Part shown: piece after piece, positions 1-12,470 of the stretch
How positions within the stretch are numbered: position 1 is the first letter of the stretch
How the letters are laid out: each line of letters begins with the position of its first letter
Assembly (NCBI RefSeq): GCF_030936135.1
Contig: NC_082594.1
Location: 48,179,369-48,243,368 of the forward strand
Direction: 5' to 3'
Source: Gavia stellata
Lineage: Eukaryota; Chordata; Aves; Gaviiformes; Gaviidae
Length of the DNA: 64,000 nt
Position numbers and translations under genes: made by a program
Notes under the pieces: model-generated
Seen by the model: only the letters and a program-made list of their open reading frames with translations
What the model was told of the DNA's origin: nothing
The model's database searches: none

Positions 1-711
1 AGTAAACTTAACTTCTTCCTCTCCTGCAAGTAAACAGGTTCTGGATCCCACCGAGTAGGATGGCTGACCGGTGCTCTGCATAACCTCCTATGTCTGTGGC
101 GCTCTCATGACATCTTTACATTTCATGAGATTACGCAAAAATGCCCTCATTTTTGTGTCTTATCCTAAGGACTGCCAGCTTATGACCCTCTCATGGTAAG
201 AAAAGGATCCGCTGCTGCTTCTCCTCACTAAGTGTTGAAAGGGTTCAATGGATAGAATAACCATTTTGATTTAATTAAAGAAAGTGAAAGGATATCTACT
301 CTGTAGATGTAGAAACACCAGGGCTTGCACTGGCACCATGTATTTTACAGGACATTAGACTCATAGAACATCAGGCCCTGAGCGCATAGTACTCATTAAG
401 TACATCACAAGACTGGAGTTCAGAACCTATGCATTTTTTTCACTTTAGACAGACTTTAGACACCTAAATAAACTTTTTTAAAAAATAAAATCTTTAGTAC
501 TTCAGTAATCAAAGACACTTCTCTTCATAATGAAATACTTAGTTAACTAAAGCTGCAGTAATGTAGGCATCCACAACACTACTATTTTGCATACCATGCT
601 TAACTCCTAACCTGCCTTTGACCTAAAGGCATGTGACATTAACAAAAGTTATGATTCAATATACCTAGCTTTACATCTATAGGGTCAATAAGAAAACTGT
701 GGGACTGTAAC
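1..711. other. intergenic, nothing recognised
   Basis: AT-rich DNA with no convincing coding frame, RNA gene or repeat family that I can recognise. It leads directly into the CR1 element that starts near 712. Confidence 0.5.
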
Positions 712-1840
712 AAGGAAAATGTGGGCCTCTTGCTGAGGGCGGTGGGTGATTTAAGGTGGCCACAGACACAGATGAGCTCATGAGGCCCCTTGTACTTAGA
801 GACAGGGTTCTAGGAGGAGAAGAGCAATTGGCTGTGGTTGAGGACCGAGTCAGGAATTACTTCAGAGGACTCACACCAAGCAAGTCCTTGTGACCTACAG
901 GGCTGCATCAGGGAGTGCTGAGGGAGCTGGCTGATGTCCTTGCTTTCTATCATCTTTAAAAATTCATGGAGATCAAAGAAGAACCCTGATGACTGGAGAA
1001 AACAAAATATTACATCCATCTTCAGAAAAGTCTGCAAGGATGATCTGGACAACTATTGGCCAGTCAGCCTCACTTCGGTCCCTGGGAAAATCATGGACTG
1101 AGTCCTCTGGGAAGATACTTCTGGGCATATGAAGGCGGAGAAGGTGTTTGGAACAGTCACCATGAATTTACCACAGGTGAGTCATGCCTGACCCACCTGA
1201 CTGCCTTCTGTGACAAGGTGGCTGGACTTATGAATGAGGGAAGAGCACAGGATGACACTCACCTTGACTTTAGGAAAGCTTTGACATTGTCTCCCATAAT
1301 GTTCTTGTATCCGTGTTAGGATACTAAGATCCAGATGGGTGAGCAGCCAGATGAGTAAAGAACTGGTTGGATGACAGGGCTCAGAGGGCAGTTCTGCTTG
1401 GAGGCTGGTATTGATCAGGATCTATACTGTGACCCATCCTGTTTAACATCTTTACCAGTGACCTGGAGGAGATGATGCAGTGCACTCCCAGAAAGTTGGC
1501 AGATGAGTAGATAAGCTGGAAGGCAGGGTTGCCATCCAGAGGGATCTAGGTAGGCTGGAAAAAATGGGCTGACAGGAACTTCCTTAAACTCCACAAGAAC
1601 AAATGCAAAATCCTGTTTCTGGGAAGGAAGACACCCTGGGAGTGATACAGGCTGGGGACTGATGGCCTGGGGAGCATCAGTTATAGGGGGAAGGCCCTGG
1701 GGGACAGCAAGCTGTGCATCCTCGCATCAAAGACAGCCAGCAGCATCCAGGGCAGCATTAACAGGAGCACAATAGGTCAAGGGGAGTGATAATCCCCTGC
1801 TTTACTTAGCTCTTGTTAGACCACATCTGAATGACAGCAT
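712..1840 (+). mobile_element. CR1 LINE copy A, left part (reverse transcriptase region)
   Basis: This is a degenerate, 5'-truncated CR1 ORF2 segment in sense orientation. The stretch around 895-1075 matches the CR1 region before the polymerase core (drift of a 'GLHQGVLRELADV...' and '...QPVSLTSVPGKIMD' type reading), and 1260-1300 reads as a decayed DFSKAFDTVSHN-type motif (DFRKALTLSP in one frame). Frames are broken by several indels and stops, so it is long dead. The copy stops at about 1840 in the middle of the sequence that normally reads 'ccacacctggagtactgcatccgg', and resumes at 3101. The gap is filled by a second CR1 (copy B). The left border near 712 is approximate. Confidence 0.8.
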
Positions 1841-3100
1841 GACAGGGAATTGATTAGAGAAAGCCAACATGGCTTCACCAAGGGCAAATCATGCCTTACT
1901 AATCTGGTGGCCTTCTACTATGGGGTGACTGCACTGGTGGATAAGGGAGGATCAATTGGACTTCTGTAAGGCCTTTGACACAGTCCCACACATCATCCTT
2001 GTCTCTAAATTGGAGAGATACGGGTTTGATGGATAGACTACTTGATGGATAAGAAATTGGCTGGATGGCCGCATACAGAGAGTTGCAGTCAATGGCTCAA
2101 TGTCCAAATGGAGATCAGCAACAAGGGGTGTCCCTCAAGGGTCCATTTTGGGACTGGTACTGTTCAATATCTTTATTAATGACATAGACAGTGGGATTGA
2201 GTGCACCCTCAGCAAGTCTGCAGATGACATCAAGCTGAGTGGTGCAGTTGATACACTTGAGGGAAGAGATGCCATCCGGAGAGGCCTTGACAGGCTTGAG
2301 AAGTGAAAAAATGTGAATCTCATGAAGATCAGTAAGTGCAAGGTCCTACACCTGGGTCAGGGCAATCACCAGTATCAGTATAGACTGGGTGGTGAATGGA
2401 TTGAGAGCGGCCCTGTTGAGAAGGACTTGGGGCTATTGGTAGATGAAAAATTGAATATGAGCTGGCAATGTGTGCCCAGAAAGCCAATCGTATCCTGGGC
2501 TGCATAAAAAGAAGCATGGCCAGCAGGTCGAGGGAGAAGATTCTCCCTCTCTACTCCGCACTCACGAGACCCCACCTGGAGTACTGCATCCAGCTCTAGG
2601 GTACCCAGTACAAGAAAGATATAGACCTGTAAGAGCGGGTCCAGAGGAGGGCCACGAAAATTATCAGAGGGCTGGAACACCTCTCCTATGAAGAAAGGCT
2701 GAGAAAGTTGGGGTTATTTAGCCTGGAAAAGAGGAGGCTCCAGGGAGACCTTACTGTGGCCTTTCAGTACTTCAATGTGGCTTACAAGAAAGATGGAGAG
2801 AGACTTTTTGCCGAGGCCTGTAGTGACAGGACAAGGCCTAATGGTTTTAAACCGAAAGAAGGTAGATTAAGATTGGAGAGAAGGAAGAAAGTTTTTACGA
2901 TGGGGATGGTGAGACTCTGGAACAGATTTCCCAGAGAAGTTGTGGATGCCCCATCCCTGGAAGTGTTCACCGTCACGTTGGAGGGCGATTTGAGCAACTT
3001 GATCTAGTTGAAGATGTCCCTGCCCATGGCAGGGGCATTGGACTAGATGACCTTTAAAGGTCCCTTCCAAACCAAACCATTCTATGATTCTATAAATAAT
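1841..3100 (+). mobile_element. CR1 LINE copy B, inserted in copy A
   Basis: A 5'-truncated, about 1.26 kb CR1 in sense orientation with a complete 3' end. It covers the second half of ORF2 (reverse transcriptase) and the short 3' UTR. Readable motifs include [21 protein letters not shown] (2127-2190) and a catalytic-box remnant [10 protein letters not shown] (2210-2240), where CR1 consensus has an aromatic residue before ADD. The C-terminal half follows in shifted frames (LEYC-like stretch, then EERLRKLGLFSLEKRRLQGDL, 2690-2750, and the RLWNRFPREVV block near 2920-2945). The element ends in the CR1-type octamers ATTCTATG (3079-3086) and ATTCTATA (3087-3094). A possible 4-bp target duplication, GCAT, flanks it (1837-1840 and 3101-3104). 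Frameshifts and stops make it inactive. Confidence 0.88.
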
Positions 3101-3567
3101 GCATCCGGTTTTGGACTACTCCAGGAAACTGGGGCAAGTTCAGTAAAAGGCCACCAGGGTGGTTGGGGCTGAAGCACTTGGCCTGGGAGGAGAAGCTGAG
3201 AGATCAGGGCTTGTTCAGCATGAAGAAGTGACAGCTTCAGGGACACCTAACAGCAGCCCCCAGTGCCTGTGGGGAGGTCAGCAAGGAGATGAAGCCATGC
3301 TCTTCACAGCAGTGCATGGTGGGATGAGACAACAGGCACAAACTGAAACAGACTGGATATAAGGAAGAATTTTTTCCCTATAAGGACAGTTGGGTGAGGG
3401 AGCAGGCTCGGAGAGGTTGTGCTATCTCCATCCTTGGAGGCGGTCAAGACTTGACTGGACACAACCCTGAGCAACCTGGTATGACCTCAGTGAGCAGGAG
3501 GTTGGACTGGAGGCTTACTGAGGTCCCTTCCAGCCTGAATTATCTTGTGTATTTATGATCTATGTCT
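3101..3567 (+). mobile_element. CR1 LINE copy A, right part (3' end)
   Basis: The sequence begins 'gcatccggttttggact', which is exactly the CR1 text that should follow the left part ending at 1840. It continues through the C-terminal ORF2 region (3175-3360) and the 3' end, with 'ctccatccttggagg', 'gagcaacctggt' and 'gaggtcccttccagcctgaatta' (3428-3541). The terminal octamers are decayed. It belongs to the older element interrupted by copy B. Confidence 0.85.
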
Positions 3568-6500
3568 CTGTTAGTCACCTTGGGCTCCCTTTATGATTAA
3601 CAACATTTCTAGGATATGATTAATTTGTCCTATTTATTATGAGTATTTATTTTAACTGAGAGGAATGGTGCCATAAAACTGCCTGTTTGTTCACTATGAA
3701 GACAGTCCAGACAGTTAACTCAGATCTAATTATCAATATGTTAAGTGTCCAAGATTAGGTCAGGTGGATCCTGTCCTGGGTGTCTGTGGTCCCTGAAGGG
3801 CCCAGTTGGATACCAGGGAGGGAAAGGAAGAAGTTATTTCTGTACAGCCTCATAGCAGTTACAACACTTGCCCCAAAAGAAAGATATCTGAAATCTGGAC
3901 TGTATTCTCCAAATTCTTATTTTTTTTATCCAAAACCTCGTTGATAGCAAACTAATAAATGGGGGTTTCCACCTCTCTGTTCATTCTCTCTATTTTCATG
4001 CCCGATCTCCCTCCAGCCCCTTAGGCCTTGCACAGGGCTGTGCCTTGTGCCCTGTGCCCTGGGCTCTCTCTTCCAGTGACAGTTGTGGCTTCTTCCTGAA
4101 CAAACCGCCGGGTCAGCTCTCCCTGTTCCTGAAGAAATGCTCCAGCTACTAAGCTTGTCTCGACACCGGCAAAATTATAAATAGCTCATTTAGGTGCTTC
4201 TGTTGGGACTTTGATTTGTGGCAAAGTGACACATTCGGATTTTCAAACTGAATTGTTTAAAAACACCTTTCTTCACGTGCAAACAGGCTACAGAAATAAC
4301 ACTCATGCTACCACAGCATCTTGTCCCTTTTACCAGTGTAACAGTAACTCTGACATAATCTGTTTATACATACATTTTGTAGCTGTAGACATGAAAAACA
4401 TAACCGTGTTTATTTATGTTACTAATAATGTGTTGGTAACAAACAATACAATTAAGTACATAAATAAATTACCATAGGCATAATACTGTTGATTTTTCCC
4501 TTGAATACTCTATTCAGGTTACATGTGTGAAAAAGTTCAGTAGTTTTCAATCCCCTTCAATGTGTGGATCTCCCATACAGGAGAAAAATATCCCAAAGTT
4601 AAGCTTGCTAGAAGCACCCTTGCTGTTCTTAGCTATTTTTATTACAAATAGTCCACAAATCCCATGGTGTGTCAATACCACTCTGATTTCTAGACTTTTC
4701 AAAACTACGTCTTTAGCTTAATTAGCTTAATTATGGTTTTTCATGCCTTGTTAGTGTTCTGTGCTTTATGACCTTTGGCTTGTTTTTCATGTATATTCAT
4801 TATACCAAGACACTCTATGTTGCTTTTCTTCTATCACTTTGCATGTTAGTACTCTTTTCCTTTGTGATTCAAGCAACAACATCTTTCTCATACTAATTCA
4901 AAGGAAGAATGTGATACTGCATTTGAAAGCGTAGGTGTTCCTGACACAAGTCTTGCTTCTACATGGTGTATTTTGTCTTCAAACATTAGCACCCCAAGGC
5001 ACATGTGTGATTGAGCCTTGGGAATGTGTATTTCCTTTTGAAGTTTGTTTGCATTGCTAATTCACAACAGGGTGCAAAGTTGAGATTTCCGAGCACAGAA
5101 ATAAGGATGATTGATTACCATTCTTTTATTTTTAGCATCTTGTCCATAGACATGTACATTTTGTTTCCATAATCATTGTAAACTTTAGACTTCGTACATA
5201 TTGACAGATTAATGTTGTACTAGACTATTACAGAAAACTGTAATTTAGAGGCTGATTCGCATCTATTTTGCTAACCTATTATAAAGAAAATACCTCCTAA
5301 AGAACAAAATTGGTAAAAAATCATATCCACTAAAATAACATGTTTGTTGGTATATGCAATATAGATTAAATGAAAATATTGGATGAAAAGATGTGACTCC
5401 TGTGACTTCATAGAAATTAAGTGGGTGCTTAACTTCAAGAATACTAGTCCTACTATGTGTCCCAGATTTAGCTAGTTTGAGTACCTGCATTACTTTAAAC
5501 ACTAGTTACAAACACAGTCCTGATAATGGAAACAGAAACCTCAACACCTCTCAAGACGTGTTCAACTCTTCTTAGGGTTAGGATGCTACTTGGACTCACA
5601 TGTGTATGTCTCTAGAATGAGAGTGTATTTTATCCTGGATTAGGTTGCAAGGGATAGGAGTTGTTTGCTTGGACCCATTCTTTTTATGATTAAGAAAAGG
5701 AACAGAAAGATGAAGCTGGGAAAGAATTGTTGTAAAACAAGAGTGTAAACATAACACGTCCCCCAAGTCTTTAACAACTGAGTAGATAAAATTACATCTC
5801 AGATGATACCCATCCAAACAATGTTGCTTTCCTTTTTCACTTTGTGAAAATGCTTTCTTTCAGAAGTTGAATCGTCCTATTTTTTGGTCTTCAGCCTTGA
5901 AAACACTTATATATGTGCTTACATTTCAGACATCTCAAAAAAACTGTCATAAAAAGTACTGTTCCCATGTAAATTTTACACTTCGGAAAATGTATGCAGG
6001 GTAAGTCTTGATGAAGAGTTACCTGAAAGAATATTTGAGCTGTATTTTACAAATTTTCCTCCTACCAGCTTCACTCAATACTTTATGTGTCAGAAGATCA
6101 TCTTTTATATTATATCATAGATCTGTCATAGAAAGCAAACACTGTTCAAAATGATCTTTTTTTATTATTGTTACTCAGACACATTAACACTTTCACTGGT
6201 GCAAGGTCTTCATTGGAACATCTGCCATACATAGAAGTCTTTCTGTACTAACACGCTTTAGTTATTTGCCTTAAGACCACTGCAGAAGAGCCACATTTTC
6301 TTTGTAGGAACCATATTTATCACTCAGCAAAAGTAATTACTGTTGTGTGTCCATAATCTTTCTTTCAAATATTGACTCTTGACCATGCATGGCCTAGGAC
6401 AGATCTTGCTAACCTAGGTTTCCTTTTTTTCCTGCTGGTATTGTTATAATTACCCATTTAGGATTCAAAGACTTCTCTTCCTCTTTTACATTTTTCTTAC

Positions 6501-9500
6501 AACTGTAGTAGGTTAAATAACCAAATGTATTTCCAGTACACATTAACAGAAAAAACTGTCAGGATTTACAGCAAATACTATATACTCAGTCTTCTGTTGT
6601 CTTTATTCATGGTTTTTACTGAACTCAGTCCAATGATTAATCTGAGCTATCTCTAGATATGGAACTCTGCAGCTTCTCTTTCCACTAAATTGAACCACTT
6701 TTGTGGATTATGCAGGACAGTCACCTACTTGAATGGCAAAAATGAAAATAAATAGTATGAAAATGTGCTCTCATACAAGCCTTCTATATTTTTCATTAAA
6801 AGCCTGATTGGTAAAACTGATATTCATGTCTTTAGTTATTAAAGTAGACATGACTCAAATATGGAAGCAATTACTCCCATTCAGTTGCTTATCCCTCTCC
6901 TGAAAAATACATGCTATGATAAAATAGAAACTGACTGTTGATCAGGACACTATCACTTCAAGTCGTGTGATTATTTGAGAGATGAGGGATGTTTAGAAAC
7001 ATGGATTTCAGTCCTGATTTATATGGAAAAGCTCACTAGACGGTAAGCTGGAGCGCCTAGCCAGATTTTTTTTTATGGCTATGAATAATAAAAAAATCAT
7101 ACTAGATTCTTGCTTGTTTCAATTTTCAGAAAAAAACAGTATTTTGATAATGACTGTGATGGTTACTTATCATTTCCATTATAATGTTCTAATAACATAT
7201 TCAGTTTTGGTTTTTTGATGTTGCCCAAATAAAAAAAAATAAGAAAATTAATATCGTGGGTATATGAGAATGTGTAACCATTCTGTGCACCTATTTGAAA
7301 TGCCTCTCTACTTTGCCAAGTTTTACTCCTTTTGTGATTATGTTACTGATGTCACACAAGCATTCTGAATATTACAGAGTTTCAAATGGAGTTTGGAGTC
7401 TCAAAATCAATGTGCAGCCCTTTGCACAGACTGAACGTGAAGACTTCTAGGTGAAAAAATGAGAATCAAGATTTCAGTAGTTCTTATATACATGAAATAC
7501 CCTCATTAGTCTGATTGACCATGGTACAGTCTATAAGAAAGTTTTCAGTATAAATATTAAACATTTATATGCTTTGGGAAAGATAATCTCCAGTCCAGTT
7601 CTCCTTACTTCACTGGCGTAATAAAAGGATGGATTTTACCCTGCATGTCATCTCAGGGGGAAAAAAAAGAAAAAAAAAAAGACCAAAAGCTTCTCTAAAG
7701 AACAGAGAAAAATATACTAAATATTTTCCAGCTCCTTTTTCTATCTGTGTTTCCACAGCTGACGTATTGAGGCAACTCAACTGGAGATGTAAGCACAACA
7801 GGCAGCCACTATAATAATTGTACCAGATGCTTAAAAGCTTCTCCTCAAAGTTCTGTTAAGATTTTTTTTCCTTTGTCTGAGGGATCCTAAGGCTTGCTGC
7901 ACTCTCAGGAGGGAGCAGTGTCTTTTTACTTAGGTACAGAGGAAACTGATGCCTTAATCTTAGCTTTTGTTGCCTTTTGGCTGCTCTTTTACAGTATTTA
8001 GAACTGAAAAACAGTTTCAAGAGCTCATGTGTAGGTAATTCCCTCCTTAAATTGGTACCAGAAGAAGTAGACAGCTCTGACAAAATACACTTTTTAAAAT
8101 TTTTTTAATAGCAAATCAGGAGGAATAGGAGCTCCTTTTATGAATTTTTGTAGTCTTCATCCAAATGGAAGATAAGAAAACTTTTAAATTAAATTTTAAA
8201 TTAAAATGACTGACCTCAGTTTGAGTCAACTTTCAGATTATAATTGTCAGTTACGGGAGAAGTGGACGTGTCCTCATTGCCACTTTCTACAGCATACTGT
8301 ACCATGCTAGACTTAAATATAGGTAGGCTGCTGTTCTCTTTCTCAGACTTTCTAAATACTAAAAAGAGGCAATCTCAAAACAATCTGAGGTCTGAAAGAG
8401 CATTGTTTTCATAAAACATGTGGTTAGATTCTGACCCAACTCTTAAATGACAATTAAATCTAGGAATTCTCCTAGTTTCTTTACATATAATCCTAGTGGC
8501 AGTGCTCTTTTGATTAGTCCTTCTGTCCTCACACGACAGAGTCCCCATCAGCACATCTTATGCCACCACTCATGCTGGCCATTGTCTGAAGATAATTGAG
8601 GAACTAAGGATATATTTCTGCTTACAAGTGAAACCAAGCAATTCACAAAGGTGATTTTGTAAGAGTTGTCTTTGGAAAGTTCATGACATTTTGTCTTTCA
8701 AACCAAATAACTGTATTTTTGCTAGAAAGCTTAAGTGGGCATGAAGAGATGCAAATACTTGGCTGGCTGACTGATCTTTCTTCCTTTTTATATAGCTTCG
8801 GTCTTACCATGGACATCTTTAATTTTTAACTTTTAAACCAGCATTGTGATCTATTTTTCCTTTCCTTTATTGATTTACTACATTGTGAAAGGCTCCAAGT
8901 TTCAATTGCTGTGTGACAGAGACCCAAACCAATCATAAACCCATGGAAAATAAGGTGGGGAGTGACTGCCAGGAACTACGTGTACCAGTGTTTTTCACCA
9001 TTGTTTATTTCCACCAGAAGCAATCACACTGACGTCAGTGGACTACTCAGAGTAAGATATTGTTTAATACAAGCAAGAGGAACACAGTCCAGCTGCCTAA
9101 AAAGTACAGTACAAGGAACAGGACTGAATCTCCAAAGTACTGCACCAGTCCACGTCTAACTTTCACAGGTTAATGTGTAACCCCATATCTAAGAAAGTGA
9201 GGTGGTGAAAAGCTGGAAGGAACATCCTAGTCTAGTGGGAAAGGTAAAATGGAAGGTCTTTTCTCACTGATATTAGTAAAGAAACAAAAAGTGGCTTAGG
9301 CTAATCCTTTCCAAACGGGAACAGTAAAAGAGTAAGAGAAAAAGAACAAGAGGTCTTGTTTTCAGAAATTCTGAGCACGTAGGAGTCCTTACTAGCCATG
9401 CCTGTGCTAGCAATTTAAAAAGACTGGGGAGTATCCTCAGGCACTGTAATTTGATGGTTTAGATCACTAAACTGCAAGTACAATCTCTTGGAGAAGTCTG

Positions 9501-12054
9501 GGGTTTGCCCAGCTTTCTAATAGTTCCCAGTCATGGTTTGGGTAATAGCATGGGTACGAGACCGTTCCCAACAGGCAAGTTAGGCCAGACCATCCTGTTC
9601 CAGAAAGCCTAATCGCACAGGTATGGGGGTGGGGGCTGCTCCATGCCAATGGCCTTTAGCGCCAAAGAACAGTCCTTGGTACGTTTGATTTCTTAATATA
9701 GACCAGCCAGCTGATGTGGAAATTTCCAGATGCCTGACAGTTCAGAAAGTCCTATTGCTTAAGTTGAATGTATGGATTTAGGGCCTGATTATAGACCTAT
9801 TTTTCAAAAGATGTTGACCTGAATAACTGAACAAGTGCAGGGCAAAGAGCTCTTCCTTAATGCAGGAGGAAACTTGATGGCTAGAAGCTATGCCAGCTGC
9901 CAGATGGATAACTCCCTCCGAGCACTGTATTGGCTCTCCCCTCCTCTGGCTGCTCAGTAAGTGCCCAGCAATGCTCTTTCCATTGCCCATTTGTACATAA
10001 TTTGTGCACATGGAAAGACTCAGATCATCACCAGCAAACAGTTGTGACAAAAACAGCAACACAAATGACTGGACTTGATTTGCTTACACTCCTTTACCGT
10101 CTTTGTTACAGCAGTGCATTTTCAAGCAGATTGTGTCTGAAAACCAGCTGATGAACTAACAACTTTCAGGCTTCAAGTACGTAAAATAAATCCTCATGTT
10201 AGATGCTCAAAGAGGCGAAAAAAACCCACACGGCCCAGAATTCACTCCTTGAAGTGCACAGCTTCTTTTGGCTTTAATGAACCATGAAAATATCAAGGAG
10301 ATAACTTGCACCTAAATACTTCCATGTCCATAAATCCTCAGATTGCTTTACTAAGAAAAACAGTTGTATCAGTATCATACAGCATTGCATCACACACTTC
10401 TAGTTTAGTGTTTTGGTAGGTATGAATGAACTTTCTCAAATTTTTCGTTCTGTTGAAGAACACAGATTCTTCAGCAGTCACTATGGGGTGATGATCCTTT
10501 AAAAACCCACAGTGGAAAAATGCACAGGGAAAGTGAAAGAATCAGACTGTTTCCCAGGAAAATGACACTTGAGTGTGTCCTTCGTTTTGAACCTATTTAC
10601 TGTTTCAAGGTATTCCGGAAGAAGGGATGGAAAATTCAAATGACAATTATATTTCATAAATGTAATGAAGAAAAAAAATATCCACTAACCCCAACATAAA
10701 TTGGTACTTTATTTTATTAAATATTGAATTGTCTTGCTGAAAGGTTCCATCCATAGAAAACAAAACTTTTAAGAATCTTTTATATAAGAGACAGTCTTTC
10801 ACAGTTAATTTTTGGAGCTAAAATTACCTGAAGAATAATTATAAGCATTCTGTCTGTGCACCCAGACCTTAATATACTCTGTCCCCAAATAATTCTCAAT
10901 CAATGCTTGTAGGTATTTAAATTGCTTTAACTTACTGATATTTATGTTTACAGGCTGGTGGCTAATATCTTTTGTCAGCTTATAACAATAAGTTTGTTTT
11001 TCTTTTTGTTGATCATAAATTCCTTTTTCTTAATCCAATTCCACACCTTATATATCTCCTACCATAACCAAATTATTAGCATATCTAAAAAAATGGTAGA
11101 ACTCTTCTGTAGTTGTGATATCCTGAAAATTTTACCTTCTATTAAACCATTTTTTCAGTAGTCATTTTAAAGAGGATAGAATATATCCTAGAGTACCCAT
11201 GAACTGTTACAAAACTGAAGAGATTTCCCTCCCTACTTATATAGTACATTTTTCAGTTTCAAGCATCTAATTTTATCATTCAAATGTGTCATTTGAGATT
11301 CCAAATTTTTCATCAAAACCCAAGACTATTTTACAGAATGTCATGATGTTGGGGTTTTTTTTAGATTTGATAAAATCAAGATATTTAATAGTATTTTCCA
11401 TGTTTTTCTTGAGTAGCTGACAAATGTAAAACACTTGATCCCCCAGGGGTACCTTTATTCTAAATCCCATATTGATGTTCCCTTCTTATTTCCTTTGATT
11501 TTGGGATAATGTAATAAAGATGGCATTAGTGGTAGAGATGCCATGATAATCTTTCGATTTAATCTCGTCATGCTTTCTCATAATTTGGTATGTGTTAATG
11601 TTCATCTGTTCCACTGAGGTATTTCCAGACTACTAAGCCTAGCTTGTAACGTCTTTTTGTTATCTTATGCGTTTAATAATTAATCAATTTACCAGTATCT
11701 GTTATCATGCTGTTCCCAAGCAACCTAATTTCCTCCTCAGTTTCTTTTAAAAATTATTTCTCCCATATTTGCTTCCAGAAGGAGTTGTTTGCTTTTAAGA
11801 TAATTAAGAAGTGTACTCAAATCTTCCCTTGATTGTTCTATAACTGTATTCTTTGAAACAAAAAGATGCCCATTTTTGTGCTTCATCAGAAGTTCTTCTC
11901 CAGTTCAGTGATAACATCTTCCCATATTCCTTTTGCCCTACTCCATCTCCTTCAGAGAGCTACATATGCAGTGCTTTTACCACCAGCTCTTCACTGGCTC
12001 TTTCAATACCAGAACTAGGAGGTCTGAAAGAGAGAAGACCCAAGAGAAAGATGT
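3568..12054. other. intergenic, no gene recognised
   Basis: About 8.5 kb of AT-rich DNA with only short, unrelated open frames (under 100 codons) and simple A or T runs such as those near 7660-7682. A slightly GC-richer patch at 3770-4140 contains a small hairpin: a 9-bp stem, GCACAGGGC at 4030-4038 against GCCCTGTGC at 4049-4057. I recognise no exon, RNA gene or repeat family here. Conserved non-coding elements cannot be seen from one sequence. Confidence 0.5.
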
Positions 12055-12470
12055 CAGCAGTCTGCACAAGTAGGGTGGACCGTGTGAATAGAGACCAACT
12101 GCTCACTGCCCTTTCAAGAAAAATAAATAAGGGCTATCAAATAAAGGTGGTGGGTGACAGATAAAAAAACAGAAAAGGAAATACTTCTTCACACAATGGA
12201 GAAGTCTTGGCCATGTGGCAGGGGAATATTAAAAGGTCACAAGAGTTCAAAAAGCAATGAAAAAATTTATTGAAGAAAAGCCTACTGGGGACTGTTGGAT
12301 ACAAAGATGGTGCATACGGTTTGTAAGCCACAGGTTGCTGGGAGCTGGGCAAACATTCTGGGCATGCGTCACCATATGCTTGTCTTGTTCTTACCCTCTT
12401 CTCTACACATCTACTACTGGCAGCTTTTGGGAGCAAGATCCTGGGGGAGTGAGACATTTTGTATGACCTA
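12055..12470 (+). mobile_element. ancient CR1/L3-like LINE 3' end
   Basis: The region resembles the 3' end of the old amniote CR1/L3 LINE group, not the younger avian CR1. Landmarks in order are: the 'gaatagagaccaactgctcac' area (12086-12108), 'aggaaatacttcttcacacaatg' (12176-12198), 'ttcaaaaagcaatgaaaaaatt' (12246-12267) leading to 'gaagaaaagcctactggggactgttg' (12272-12297), 'ctgggagctgggcaaacattctggg' (12338-12362), 'ttgttcttaccctcttct' (12385-12402) and 'ctactactggcagcttttgggagcaagatcctgg' (12411-12444). These match the family's pattern of a short 3' tail after the ORF2 C-terminus. It is heavily diverged and non-coding. Borders are approximate. Confidence 0.62.

Noticed and set aside
2100..3007. 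CR1 ORF2 frames as a functional gene
   Set aside because: The reverse transcriptase is 5'-truncated, split by frameshifts and has a changed catalytic-box neighbour, so it is annotated as a dead mobile element.
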